From positions 708,712-772,711 of the forward strand of contig NZ_FXAO01000001.1 in NCBI RefSeq assembly GCF_900177645.1: 64,000 nucleotides of DNA, in the 5' to 3' direction. The position numbers and the translations under genes were made by a program. The DNA comes from Arenibacter troitsensis (lineage in GTDB: Bacteria > Bacteroidota > Bacteroidia > Flavobacteriales > Flavobacteriaceae). Shown here one piece after another: positions 1 to 8,747 of this stretch; the first letter of the stretch is position 1; each line of letters starts with the position of its first letter. The notes beneath the pieces were generated by a model that saw nothing but the letters and a program-made list of their open reading frames with translations, was not told the origin of the DNA and did no database searches.

Positions 1-693
1 CTTTAGTGTATTGGGAGCTGGATTGCCAACATTGTCCCAATAATTCCAAGGCATGGTATTCATAATGGAGGCAGCGTACAAGGTCTGTATATGGGCATCC
101 TCTGGAAATGCTTCCACTACTTTTTCCATGGCACTCATATAGGCCATGTTCAATTCTGAAATTTCTTTAGTTAAATCACCGCTATATCTGTGGGTTAAAG
201 CTTCTATTAAAGCTTTTTCCTTGGGAGAACTGTTTTGGGACAGGTTTTTGGCTTTTAATATTGCTTCAAAAGATTTTTTTCTGCGCTCGTCATCCGGCAT
301 GGGGTCATTTATATTAGGGCCCAATGCGTAGGCCTGTCCCCAATAGGTCATGGCAGCCTTTGGGTCGAGTCGCGATGCTTCCATAAACGAACGGTGGGCT
401 TCGGCATGGTTAAAAGCAAAGGTAAGTTTTACGCCTTGATCAAAATAAGCTTGGGCCTTTTGGTCTTTTGTGCTTATGCCGAAATGTAAATTACCTAGGT
501 TCTCGAACAGCGGTGCAATTTGTTGGGTGGTATCCACATTGCTCAATAGGTATTTGGCAACGGTACATTTCATGGAGTAAAAACTGGCTTCCTGTGTTAC
601 CTCCAATACCTTTGGAGAGGTTTGAGGCGTCCAAAAATAGGCTATGGCCATTAGCACTATCAAGAATATGGACAAACTTGACTTTGTTTTCAT
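1..693 (-). CDS. TPR-type lipoprotein/secreted protein, 3' end cut by window edge
   Basis: An open frame of 231 codons starts at the ATG at 693 and runs off the left edge without a stop, so only the N-terminal part is visible. Residues about 5-20 form one hydrophobic segment (signal peptide or anchor). From about residue 75 the sequence has helical TPR-like repeats: an AYFDQG start, then alternating small and aromatic residues with AEAHRSFMEASRLDP and an AYALGPN turn. This resembles the long Bacteroidota tetratricopeptide proteins of some 550-600 aa whose ligand is not known. I infer an exported protein-protein interaction scaffold; no catalytic motif is visible. Moderate confidence in family, high in it being coding. 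Confidence 0.8.
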   Translation of the reverse strand, partial: MKTKSSLSIFLIVLMAIAYFWTPQTSPKVLEVTQEASFYSMKCTVAKYLLSNVDTTQQIAPLFENLGNLHFGISTKDQKAQAYFDQGVKLTFAFNHAEAHRSFMEASRLDPKAAMTYWGQAYALGPNINDPMPDDERRKKSFEAILKAKNLSQNSSPKEKALIEALTHRYSGDLTKEISELNMAYMSAMEKVVEAFPEDAHIQTLYAASIMNTMPWNYWDNVGNPAPNTLK

Positions 694-1033
694 GACGTTG
701 ATGTTTTATGTTGATGCCGTTAGGTATATTTTGGATTTCCAAAACGTTGCAATACCTCAACCTATGTTTGATGATAGGTTGACTTTATTTTTAATAAGGA
801 CTGTTTAATTGCGAGGGGAAAATTTGTGATCGTTTAAATATAGGGGAGATAAAAAACTAAATATTGCGATAACTAAAAGTAGTGAATTCTAGGAGGTTAT
901 ACAAGTATTAAATGCTTGGTGTTGGTGAAAGAAAGCCCTTGAAGTTGATATTCCGCATACTATGGGATGGCCATTTCTATGAATTATAGCGGTCAAGAAT
1001 GTTTCATTGGAAATTTCTTGGCAATAGCTTCCT
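694..1033. other. Intergenic gap, no gene seen
   Basis: About 340 bp with no convincing reading frame between the truncated TPR gene and DUF2007. The only structure noticed is an 8-bp perfect inverted repeat at 758-781 (CAACCTAT / ATAGGTTG, 8-nt loop). On the plus strand it is followed by a T-rich stretch, but no plus-strand gene ends here. It may mark transcription termination or a promoter-proximal hairpin of the minus-strand TPR gene. Confidence 0.5.
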
Positions 1034-1258
1034 TTAGTTACCAATAACTCTTTGGACAATACTTTGCGCTTTTCCCAGCTCATTGGCATGGACATAGATC
1101 TCTTGGTTCCCTTGAATGGCGGATCCAAAACCAGCCAACCTTCCGGATTCGGATTCATCCTTTATCACCGGTATTATTCCAACTTCCTTTAGTTGATTAA
1201 CTATGGTCTGTACTGAAATAAAACTACCTGAAAATATGCGGGTATAGTTGGAATTCAT
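1034..1258 (-). CDS. DUF2007 family protein
   Basis: A 74-aa protein that fits the small DUF2007 (putative signal transducing protein) family along its whole length. It opens with a beta strand and helix (SFISVQTIVNQLKEVGI) followed by a variable loop and a C-terminal helix ending in IVQRVIGN. Members are alpha-beta proteins related in fold to PII/ACT-like domains, and their molecular role is not established. No signal peptide, so cytoplasmic. It is divergent from the small exported protein starting at 1348, with about 90 bp between them that must hold both promoters. Confidence 0.85.
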   Translation of the reverse strand: MNSNYTRIFSGSFISVQTIVNQLKEVGIIPVIKDESESGRLAGFGSAIQGNQEIYVHANELGKAQSIVQRVIGN

Positions 1259-1336
1259 TTTTTTAGTATAGGTAAACTGTTGTTAAGATACAAAATTTAT
1301 ATAAAGGCAATCAGGTAATATTTATTTGGGCATTAG

Positions 1337-1344
1337 TATCTTTG
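1337..1344 (+). promoter_or_regulatory. Bacteroidota -7 promoter box (TATCTTTG)
   Basis: An exact match to TAnnTTTG lies only 3 nt before the ATG at 1348 and 6 nt before the ATG at 1351. Transcription normally begins about 6-7 nt after this box, so the mRNA would be leaderless or nearly so. No good TTTG -33 box is seen at the usual 19-nt spacing, so this is a single-box call. Confidence 0.5.
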
Positions 1345-1347
1345 TTA

Positions 1348-1731
1348 ATGATGAAAAGTATGTTTTTTGTTTTAATTGCTATCAGTACCTCCTGGTCCTT
1401 GAGTGCACAATTGGATGGGGATAAGGTGCTTCATTTTGGTGCTGGGGCCATTAGTGGAATTGTAGGTGCTACACTAGCGGATAAAGTTTCCAGAGGAGAT
1501 CCCTATTGGAGATTTGCCGGAGCGATAACGGCTAGTTTGTTGGCGGGCTTGGCCAAGGAGGCCTATGATGAGAATAAGTACGAGGGTTGGGATAATGGAG
1601 ATTTGGCAGCAACTGTGTTGGGTGGTGTAACTGCAGGGGTTACTATTAACCTTTTTTCAGGGAAGAAAAACAAAAAGAAAGCTGTGGCATTGACTTTACT
1701 GAGCCCAAAGAAAGGAATTGATTTTGATTGA
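1348..1731 (+). CDS. YfiM/DUF2279-like small exported protein
   Basis: 127 aa with an N-terminal signal peptide (hydrophobic residues about 4-18, cleavage near SLSAQ). The mature part has the pattern DKVLHFGAGAISG at its start, a second glycine/alanine-rich helix with AGLAKEAYDE, then W-x2-GDLAATVLGG. This layout matches YfiM-type lipoproteins and DUF2279 proteins, which are small periplasmic or membrane-associated proteins of unknown function; no lipobox cysteine is present here. An in-frame TTG at 1342 would add two residues, but the promoter box overlaps it, so I prefer ATG 1348 (or 1351). Ends 29 bp before the converging DUF58 gene. Confidence 0.75.
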   Translation: MMKSMFFVLIAISTSWSLSAQLDGDKVLHFGAGAISGIVGATLADKVSRGDPYWRFAGAITASLLAGLAKEAYDENKYEGWDNGDLAATVLGGVTAGVTINLFSGKKNKKKAVALTLLSPKKGIDFD

Positions 1732-1760
1732 AAATCCATAAATCTGGACGTTACCAAATT

Positions 1761-3095
1761 TTAGATTAACCCTCTCGCTTTTATTTCCAAATATTTGTTG
1801 ATGGTATTTATGGTCAAGTGCTCTGGTTTTGTTAGAATGGTCTGTATGCCGTATTTCCTTAGTTCGTTAACGATAAGTTTCTTTTCATAAACAAATTTCT
1901 CTGCAATGGTTTTTTCAAATATTTGTTGGATGGTCTCGGCCTTTTCATCCGTAAATTTGATCAATTCTGTGTTTTCAAAGAAAATGACCACTAATAAATG
2001 TTGCTTGGCAATGGCTTGTAGGTAGGGTAGTTGTCGCTGCAGGGCATCCAAGGTCTCGAAATTGGAATAGAGCAGTAGCAGGCTCCTGTGGGTGATGTTT
2101 CTTTTAATATCGGCGTATAATCTACTGTAATCACTTTCTACAAAATTCGTCTCCAAATTGTAAAGTGTTTCCAAAATAAGGTTCATTTGGGAACTACGTC
2201 TCTCAGCAACTACCCTGTTTTCAATCTTCTTGGCAAAGGCGAACATTCCGGCCTTGTCATGCTTTTTAAGGGCAATGTGGGAAATAACCAAGGTAGCGTT
2301 AATGGCATAATCCAATAAGCTAAGTCCGTCAAATGGCATTTTCATGACCCTCCCTTTATCTATAATGGAATAAATAGGCTGCGACTTTTCATCCTGATAC
2401 TGATTTACCATCAGCCCACCTTTTTTTGCAGTGGCCTTCCAATTAATGTTTCGGATATCATCTCCCAGAACATAGTCCTTGATCTGCTCGAACTCCATGG
2501 TATGGCCAATACGGCGAATTTTCTTAAGGCCGTATTCGAAGAGTTTATTGGTAAAGGCCTTAAGGTCATACTTCCGCAATTGTAAAAAAGAGGGGTACAC
2601 AGGGACTTGCTGTTCATTGCCAAAAGTATACTTTTTAGAGATAAAACCAATAGGGGAGTTGGCAAACACATTTAAATTCCCAAAGGAATACACTCCTCTT
2701 TCCGTGGGTCTCAGGTAATACTTGAACCGCTTTTCCTTACCTTTCCCAAGGGTAGTGTAAATTCCGAAATCCCGCTTTTGAAATTGATGGGGTACTTCAT
2801 CCAAAATCTTCAAACCGGCTGTGTACAAGTAAGAATTGGATAGACTTATGTTAATTTCGTTTTCATCCCCATTGGAAAGTTTTTCGGGAACCGAACGATG
2901 ACCTGTTATTCCGCCCTTGGATGCGAAAACCAATATAATATCGACCAAAAAAATTAGGGCAAATACATAGAACAATAATTTAACTACGCCAAAAATATTT
3001 GGCACCATATAAGATAGCAAGAACCCTAAGACCAAAATAGTCAATACTATAAAGAATCTTTTTTGTAAATAGATGTTCCTTAGGAGTTTCTTCAT
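1761..3095 (-). CDS. DUF58 domain protein (vWA-like), MoxR partner
   Basis: 444 aa. Two hydrophobic segments at about 12-30 and 33-55 anchor the protein. The following beta-rich region leads to the DUF58 core around residues 195-240, with EFEQIKDYVLGDDIRNINW, the family hallmark. The C-terminal half (about 230-420) has a von Willebrand A-like layout, although the first MIDAS motif is degenerate (IIDKGR in place of DxSxS). DUF58 proteins sit beside MoxR AAA+ ATPases and are thought to take part in MoxR-assisted maturation or metal-dependent assembly at the membrane. It is the last gene of a six-gene minus-strand operon, 48 bp after MoxR. Substrate unknown. Confidence 0.9.
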   Translation of the reverse strand: MKKLLRNIYLQKRFFIVLTILVLGFLLSYMVPNIFGVVKLLFYVFALIFLVDIILVFASKGGITGHRSVPEKLSNGDENEINISLSNSYLYTAGLKILDEVPHQFQKRDFGIYTTLGKGKEKRFKYYLRPTERGVYSFGNLNVFANSPIGFISKKYTFGNEQQVPVYPSFLQLRKYDLKAFTNKLFEYGLKKIRRIGHTMEFEQIKDYVLGDDIRNINWKATAKKGGLMVNQYQDEKSQPIYSIIDKGRVMKMPFDGLSLLDYAINATLVISHIALKKHDKAGMFAFAKKIENRVVAERRSSQMNLILETLYNLETNFVESDYSRLYADIKRNITHRSLLLLYSNFETLDALQRQLPYLQAIAKQHLLVVIFFENTELIKFTDEKAETIQQIFEKTIAEKFVYEKKLIVNELRKYGIQTILTKPEHLTINTINKYLEIKARGLI

Positions 3096-3143
3096 TTGAT
3101 ATAGGTGGCTATCGTGTATTTTATAGCCAATAAGTTTTGTCCG

Positions 3144-4148
3144 TTATCTTGGAATTTCAATGGTTTCCATAATTTGTTTAATCACTTTATCCGGAGTAAA
3201 TCCTTCCATTTCCCTTTCAGGAGTCAATATAACTCTGTGCCCCAATATTGGGGTCGCCACTTTTTTAATATCATCGGGGGTTACAAAATCACGTCCGTTG
3301 ATGGCGGCCAAAGCTTTGGAGGCGTCCATGATAGCTATGGAGGCTCTAGGGGAGGCTCCAAGATATAGGTTGGCATTGTTACGTGTATTATGGACAATTC
3401 CTGCTATATACTTCATTAGATTGTCCTCTATAATAATTTCCTTGATAACCTCTTGATAACTGGCTATTTGGTCTGCGCTAAGTACCGAAGTTATTAAGCT
3501 TTCCAAGTTTTTATTTTTTTGATGATGTTTGCTTTCCAAAATCGCTATCTCTTCCTCCAGGGATGGATAGTTCACTTTTATTTTAAACAGGAAACGGTCC
3601 AATTGGGCTTCGGGAAGTCGGTAGGTACCTTCCTGTTCAATAGGATTTTGGGTGGCAAATACCAAAAATGGCGGCGACATTTCATAAGTAAGTCCATCCA
3701 TGGTAATTTGCCGTTCGGCCATAGCTTCAAACAAGGCTGCCTGGGTTTTGGCAGGAGCTCGGTTTATTTCATCTATCAAAATAATATTGGAAAATAAAGG
3801 ACCTTTTTTAAATTCAAATTCCGAGGTCTTCACATTAAAAATGGATGTGCCCAAAATATCGCTTGGCATTAGATCTGGTGTAAATTGTATTCTGCTGAAG
3901 TCTACGTTCAATGTCTTTGCCAGGAGTTTGGCTGTCACGGTTTTTGCTACTCCCGGTACCCCCTCAATTAATGAATGTCCATTGGCCAGGATAGAAATAA
4001 TGAGCAATTCGATCATTTCCTGTTGCCCAATGATAACGCTTCCCAATTCGGTTTTTATTTGTGCCACCGACTCTTGTAGCTGGCCTAGGTCTATTCTGTT
4101 TGTAAATTCCAACGGCCTGTAGTCTTCCCCTTGCTGACTTTCTTCCAT
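3144..4148 (-). CDS. MoxR family AAA+ ATPase
   Basis: 334 aa, the usual length of MoxR ATPases. Walker A is EGVPGVAKT at about 62-70, with the alanine before KT that is typical of MoxR. Walker B is IILIDEINRAP at about 121-131, followed by sensor 1 (FATQNP) and the conserved GTYRLPEAQLDRFLF segment. The C-terminal lid has GASPRASIA with the sensor-2 arginine. MoxR proteins act as chaperone-like ATPases with DUF58/vWA partners, and that partner is the next gene. Cytoplasmic. It lies 3 bp after the DUF4350 gene, so the two are almost certainly co-transcribed. Confidence 0.95.
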   Translation of the reverse strand: MEESQQGEDYRPLEFTNRIDLGQLQESVAQIKTELGSVIIGQQEMIELLIISILANGHSLIEGVPGVAKTVTAKLLAKTLNVDFSRIQFTPDLMPSDILGTSIFNVKTSEFEFKKGPLFSNIILIDEINRAPAKTQAALFEAMAERQITMDGLTYEMSPPFLVFATQNPIEQEGTYRLPEAQLDRFLFKIKVNYPSLEEEIAILESKHHQKNKNLESLITSVLSADQIASYQEVIKEIIIEDNLMKYIAGIVHNTRNNANLYLGASPRASIAIMDASKALAAINGRDFVTPDDIKKVATPILGHRVILTPEREMEGFTPDKVIKQIMETIEIPR

Positions 4149-4151
4149 GTA

Positions 4152-5363
4152 TTATTTTTTAAATTGATTTATTTTTTTGTTCAATTGAACCACATCCTGT
4201 TCACTGTGATGTTTTTTATTGTTAAGATGCACTATCAGATCTAAAAGTTCTTTGACTTCCAATAGTGGTTTGCCCGATTTTGCTGCAAGATCCATGGCGG
4301 TTTTTTCCTTTATGGATTCGGTATTTAGTTGATATTGACTTCTGATATGCTCCAAGAAAAAATTTATCTTTTTATGGATCAAATCTGTATAGTCCCTATG
4401 CTCATAATATAGCCCCCCTACGGTTTTGGCAAATTCAATGGACGAATTATCCAAAGGAGTAATCACCGGAATAATCCGTTGCTCCCTTTTGGCCTTGAAT
4501 ATTATAAAAATTAATAGTCCTAACATACCTAAGTAATAGGCCCACCTTAGGGATACTTGATTAAGTATAAAGCGCATGGGGGAATCTATTACTATCCGTC
4601 CGGATTTTTTATAATTATCCCAATATACATCCAAATCCTTAAGATAGGCAAAAGCATTTGCTGCATAGTCCTTATTGCCTCTTAGCATATAATAGTTGGT
4701 AAACGCTTGAGGAGTGGTATTCAGGTAAAAATGGCCCTTACCGAATCTTACCTTTACAAAATTGGGACTCATGGTCATTTTATTGGATTCTGAAGATAAA
4801 GTTCCCTGTTCCGATTTAAAGTTAATATACCCTAAAACCGTTGTGTTTAATGTATCCACGGAAGAAAAATGGGTATTGTATACTCCGCGCTTTAAGGGAT
4901 AATTTTGTTTGGAAAATGAATTGTTGGTAAGATGGATCAGCATGGTATCCTCTTTTATAGAGTATTGGGTTTCTACTTCAATATTCAAGGTGTCTGCCAA
5001 ATAGGTGCCAAAGCTGGAAGCGGCAATAAAGGTGTCATTGCCATCATGAACGTATTGAAGTAATTTGAAAGCTTCCTGTTTGTCCAGGTCCAGAAAATCA
5101 TTGATCAATAAATAGTTGGAGGTTGTGCTGGAATCCCTTTTAGCAAGCATGTTGTACAAACTTTCACTGGTAGTGTGTATTTTTTGTTCTGGGAATAGAT
5201 TGGGAAGTTCATGGAACAATACATAGCACCCAAAAGGTATTTTGTCCGAGGAAGTATATGATGGTCGCCAGTTTAAGGGTTTGGGGCGTACAACTTCGGT
5301 TACTATAATGCCAACAAGTACAGCTAGAAACAACCAAAGGATTATTTTGGAACGCTTATCCAT
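4152..5363 (-). CDS. DUF4350 domain membrane protein
   Basis: 403 aa from the ATG at 5363; an in-frame GTG at 5369 would add two residues. A hydrophobic segment sits at about 8-25 and a second at about 276-296. Between them is an extracytoplasmic domain of some 240 residues containing the DUF4350 region (GCYVLFHELPNLFPEQ and a FIAASSFGTYL strand), which resembles a glutamine-amidotransferase-like fold without evident catalytic residues. The C-terminal tail is helical and cytoplasmic. DUF4350 genes are regularly found with DUF4129, MoxR and DUF58, as here. The start overlaps the end of the DUF4129 gene by 8 nt, implying translational coupling. Confidence 0.88.
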   Translation of the reverse strand: MDKRSKIILWLFLAVLVGIIVTEVVRPKPLNWRPSYTSSDKIPFGCYVLFHELPNLFPEQKIHTTSESLYNMLAKRDSSTTSNYLLINDFLDLDKQEAFKLLQYVHDGNDTFIAASSFGTYLADTLNIEVETQYSIKEDTMLIHLTNNSFSKQNYPLKRGVYNTHFSSVDTLNTTVLGYINFKSEQGTLSSESNKMTMSPNFVKVRFGKGHFYLNTTPQAFTNYYMLRGNKDYAANAFAYLKDLDVYWDNYKKSGRIVIDSPMRFILNQVSLRWAYYLGMLGLLIFIIFKAKREQRIIPVITPLDNSSIEFAKTVGGLYYEHRDYTDLIHKKINFFLEHIRSQYQLNTESIKEKTAMDLAAKSGKPLLEVKELLDLIVHLNNKKHHSEQDVVQLNKKINQFKK

Positions 5364-6084
5364 GGGCACTTATGTTGTTAAGGTTGGTAAACGTAATCTG
5401 GGCGGCTCGGTATTTTTGATCGTCTATTTCCTGTTCCCCGTACCAGATATGGTCGTATAAATAGGAAACATCTTTAAATAGTAGCCTTATTTTAGGAGCT
5501 ATTATTTCTTTTTCGTAGTCCAGATTGGTTTTTTCATAATGCCATTCAATGATCTGATGTTGGGACAGTGTTTTTAATACTTTTAGATACTGATAGCGTA
5601 TGGCCAGTCTGTAATTATTTTGTTGTATGGCATCAGTTATCAAAGCATCCAAATCCAGGCTTTCTATATGTTCCTCGGCCAGGTTCAGATTTATGGTTGC
5701 AGTCTCCTTTTTCCTAAATAAGGCTGAGGCGTTTTCTCCGGTAAGGAATCTTATTAACAGGTATATGGCCAAAACGCCCATTAAGCCATAAATAAGGTAC
5801 TCCAGCAGTTGTGTAATTTCCGGGGGAATGTCAATACCAAAAACATCCCTGAGTCCGTTCATAACCCATGTAAGAAAACGGGCCAGTAAATTTTGTGATT
5901 CACCATCCTTGACGTCGTAATTAAACTCCTTTCCCTGATATTTTTGGATAAGATCTTCATCCAAACTTCGCAATACCAATTTACTGTTGGTATCTTCAGT
6001 TAAGGGTACCGAATCTTTTAGCCCTTGGGCCAACCCAAAGAACAAATTAAAAAAACAATAAAGGGTTGCGGTTAATCTTATCAC
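5356..6084 (-). CDS. DUF4129 domain protein
   Basis: 242 aa with a signal peptide (about 2-20), an extracytoplasmic linker, one transmembrane segment (about 92-112) and a cytoplasmic helical DUF4129 domain (about 135-235) containing NYRLAIRYQYLKVLKTL and LYDHIWYGE. In this family the domain often ends transglutaminase-like membrane proteins, but no transglutaminase part is present here. The start codon is GTG at 6084, inside a GTGA overlap with the stop of the upstream gene, a classic coupling arrangement. Function unknown; the context argues for one membrane complex with the MoxR/DUF58 pair. Confidence 0.85.
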   Translation of the reverse strand: MIRLTATLYCFFNLFFGLAQGLKDSVPLTEDTNSKLVLRSLDEDLIQKYQGKEFNYDVKDGESQNLLARFLTWVMNGLRDVFGIDIPPEITQLLEYLIYGLMGVLAIYLLIRFLTGENASALFRKKETATINLNLAEEHIESLDLDALITDAIQQNNYRLAIRYQYLKVLKTLSQHQIIEWHYEKTNLDYEKEIIAPKIRLLFKDVSYLYDHIWYGEQEIDDQKYRAAQITFTNLNNISAHG

Positions 6085-7031
6085 TGGTCTTGAAGTCCTA
6101 TTTGGTCTATTTTACTTCTTGAATTTAGATTGTAAGTTTTTTCGTGTAGGGAAAAGTACAACAGCCCATTTACAAACTGCGATAAACATTGCGAATAAAC
6201 CGCAATTATCAGGAATAGGCAGGTGCCCAAGGTATAAATGATGGTGGGTATCACAGTAGCACCTAGATCAACATCGTTTTGAACAACGTGAAAGGTGTAT
6301 ATCCCGATTAGAATCCCAGGAATCATAATGACCACCATGAACAAAAGACCAATTAAGAACCCTAGGATAAAATTAACCCCTACGGATCTCCAAAAATTTT
6401 TGGTCACCAAGTTCCAACCTTCCCCAAGGGCATCGGTAACACCTCGTTTTTCTTTCAACATTACAAAGAAGGATACTCCTACCCAGGCCATTACGAAGTA
6501 TTGAATTACATATTGTGCAAGCATACCTGCCAAGGGTATAAAAGTCAAGATTATGGCTGCGATCATAATTCCAAAAAACAGTAACATCAAAATCAGAATA
6601 AAAACAATGATGCTTCCGAGATTTTTTTTAACTTCTTCCCAAACCTCGGTTTTCTCAAAATTCTGCCCTCTGCGTTCTTCGTATTTTATCATATATGAAG
6701 TGCTGAGACTATAATTTAACACAGCCACCATTAAAAAAATAACAAAGAACAAAATACCTCCAAAGATAAAGTACATAATATAGGCTTCACTGCCGGAACC
6801 TACTACATCCAAGACTGTATTTTGGTTATTGGTGATAAGTCCAATTACCCCGGATACCAACAAATAACTAACAACCAATAGTCCTATTAGAAAAATACCA
6901 TTGTAGCTTAGAAAAACATTGGTGAATTTTTTAAGATTTTGTTTAAAGAATTCGAAGTAAACATTGATGATATCCCCAAAGTCCCTATTAACTCTTAGTT
7001 CAATAAATTTTTCCTGATTTTCGACTTGCAT
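6081..7031 (-). CDS. Polytopic membrane protein of the SpoIIM/MoxR cluster
   Basis: 316 aa with about six transmembrane segments after an N-terminal amphipathic region (DFGDIINVYFEFFKQNLKKF), near residues 40-62, 85-110, 140-165, 168-192, 218-245 and 262-288. This layout matches the stress- or lipid-linked membrane proteins with a GDPD membrane-domain-like or DUF4013-like fold that accompany SpoIIM and RDD proteins in Bacteroidota. No catalytic residues are recognisable, and the precise domain name would need a profile search. It overlaps the upstream SpoIIM-like gene by 32 nt and the downstream DUF4129 gene by 4 nt. Confidence 0.75.
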   Translation of the reverse strand: MQVENQEKFIELRVNRDFGDIINVYFEFFKQNLKKFTNVFLSYNGIFLIGLLVVSYLLVSGVIGLITNNQNTVLDVVGSGSEAYIMYFIFGGILFFVIFLMVAVLNYSLSTSYMIKYEERRGQNFEKTEVWEEVKKNLGSIIVFILILMLLFFGIMIAAIILTFIPLAGMLAQYVIQYFVMAWVGVSFFVMLKEKRGVTDALGEGWNLVTKNFWRSVGVNFILGFLIGLLFMVVIMIPGILIGIYTFHVVQNDVDLGATVIPTIIYTLGTCLFLIIAVYSQCLSQFVNGLLYFSLHEKTYNLNSRSKIDQIGLQDQ

Positions 7032-7980
7032 AAGATTGGTTTAACAAAATGGGATAAATGATATAATAAAAAACAACTAGCAATAAAGAGCTGCCTATAA
7101 TTAAAAACGCCAACCAAGCGGGCATATTGGAATAGCGGGTAATAAACCCTTCTATAAAACCGGCAATTATAAAAAAGGGAATGGTGCTGACCACTACCTT
7201 TAATCCGTCCTTGGCTCCTTTCATAAAGGAAACCCTTCTAGAATAGGTTTTGGGAAACAGAATGCTATTGCCCATGATCAATCCTGCACAGCCGGCAATA
7301 ATGATAACCGAAATTTCTATGGTCCCATGTAGCCAAATCTGCTTGTTTGCCTGATAAAAGACATCCTGAGTGTAAAAAAAAGTAATGAAAGCCCCTAGCA
7401 TTACACCATTGCTAAACAGAATATAAGCAGTGCCGATACTGGTAATTACACCAAATGAAAAGGCCATAAAGGCTACTTTGATATTGTTGATGGTAATTCC
7501 TAAAAAAGTGCCAATTTCACTACCTCCCTTATATATGGCAGTAGGGTCTCCGCTGGCAATATTGTTGAGGGTTTCGTTAACATAGGCATCACCCAAGATC
7601 AACCTTACAAAGGTATCGTCGTTCATAGCTGAAATACTGCCTATAGCACTCGCGATCATAAAGATTAGAAAGGCGATGCCCAAGGTTTTATGATATTGCC
7701 TAAAGAATAGTGGGAATTCCGTTTTCCAAAATTCCACTATTCTGTTCCTGCTCTCCTTTTTGTTCTTATAAATTTTTTGATGTGCCTGGGATGCCAAGGA
7801 GTTTAAGTACAATAATGTCTTACTTTCGGCGTAATAAGTCTGTGCGTAGGCGAGGTCGTTGGTCAATTGGATGTAACCATTGGCAAGTTCGTCCGGACTA
7901 ATGTGGGCATTATAGTTGATAGCCTTTTCAAATGCTATCCATTTTTCCTTATTTTGCTTCACAAAAGCTGCCTCACGCAT
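7000..7980 (-). CDS. SpoIIM-like membrane protein (stage II sporulation protein M family)
   Basis: 326 aa. The N-terminal 90 residues are helical and cytoplasmic (MREAAFVKQNKEKWIAFE). Then come about five or six transmembrane segments starting near residue 103 (LGIAFLIFMIASAIGSISA), with the SpoIIM hallmark around 165-230: NNIKVAFMAFSFG, then a WLHGTIEISVIIIAGCAGL segment. In Bacillus, SpoIIM acts in the forespore engulfment complex; Bacteroidota do not sporulate, and here the gene is the first of the MoxR/DUF58 operon. I infer a general envelope role, perhaps membrane remodelling or hydrolase regulation. It starts 38 bp from the divergent RDD gene. Confidence 0.9.
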   Translation of the reverse strand: MREAAFVKQNKEKWIAFEKAINYNAHISPDELANGYIQLTNDLAYAQTYYAESKTLLYLNSLASQAHQKIYKNKKESRNRIVEFWKTEFPLFFRQYHKTLGIAFLIFMIASAIGSISAMNDDTFVRLILGDAYVNETLNNIASGDPTAIYKGGSEIGTFLGITINNIKVAFMAFSFGVITSIGTAYILFSNGVMLGAFITFFYTQDVFYQANKQIWLHGTIEISVIIIAGCAGLIMGNSILFPKTYSRRVSFMKGAKDGLKVVVSTIPFFIIAGFIEGFITRYSNMPAWLAFLIIGSSLLLVVFYYIIYPILLNQSYASRKSGKIY

Positions 7981-8018
7981 ACTGGGATAATCCTTTAAAA
8001 AATAAAAATAGTACTAAT

Positions 8019-8744
8019 ATGTCCAAACTTCAAATCAATACAACGCAAAATGTAAACCTGGATTATAAAATTGTTGGAATTGGTGAAAGGATCGTGGCTT
8101 TTTTAATCGACGGGTTTATACTATATCTCTACGCCATACTAGTGCAGTTGATAGGAAGGGCCATAGGTTATGTGTATGATGATAGTTGGACACAAATAGG
8201 GTTGGTAAGCCTTATTTTTCTTCCGGCCATGTTTTATAGCTTACTATTGCACTCACTTTTCAATGGTCAAACGGTGGGGAAAATGCTAATGAAAATAAGG
8301 GTGGTGAGATTGGACGGATCCCCTGTACATTGGTCAAATTTATTGGTTAGGTGGATGCTCCGGGTTGTGGATATTTGGCTCTTCTTTGGGTCTGTGGGAT
8401 TATTGACGATTTTATTTACGGATAAAAAACAAAGGTTAGGGGACGCTGCTGCCGGTACCGTGGTTATAAGTACTAAAAATACAGTGAAAATTTCACATAC
8501 TATTTTGGAAGAAGTAGAGGAAACCTATGCCCCTAAGTTTACCAATGTTACCTTATTGACCGATAAGGATGTACGTCTCATAAAGGAAACCTACCAAATT
8601 GCTAAAAATAGTCACGACTACAGGACAATGAAGGCCTTGAGGGATAAGGTGGAAAGTGTTTTGAATTCCAATTCGGACCTATATGACGTGCAATATATTG
8701 ATACAGTATTAAAAGATTATAATTTTTATACCCAAAAATCATAG
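8019..8744 (+). CDS. RDD family membrane protein
   Basis: 241 aa from ATG 8019; the same frame is open further upstream, but that part would overlap the divergent SpoIIM-like gene and lacks family similarity. The RDD domain spans about residues 10-155. The first helix has GERIVAFLIDGFI (the R and D of the name). A middle segment has NGQTVGKMLMKIRVVRLDG, and the last has R-LGDAAAGTVVI. Three or four transmembrane helices. The C-terminal 80 residues are soluble and helical. RDD proteins are linked to transport or sodium/proton exchange in a few cases; their role in this SpoIIM/MoxR neighbourhood is not defined. Followed after 3 bp by the TRIC-type gene. Confidence 0.9.
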   Translation: MSKLQINTTQNVNLDYKIVGIGERIVAFLIDGFILYLYAILVQLIGRAIGYVYDDSWTQIGLVSLIFLPAMFYSLLLHSLFNGQTVGKMLMKIRVVRLDGSPVHWSNLLVRWMLRVVDIWLFFGSVGLLTILFTDKKQRLGDAAAGTVVISTKNTVKISHTILEEVEETYAPKFTNVTLLTDKDVRLIKETYQIAKNSHDYRTMKALRDKVESVLNSNSDLYDVQYIDTVLKDYNFYTQKS

Positions 8745-8747
8745 CCC

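Noticed and set aside
889-1158. 89-codon frame overlapping the DUF2007 gene
   Set aside because: Overlaps the well-supported DUF2007 protein in another frame and has no recognisable features.
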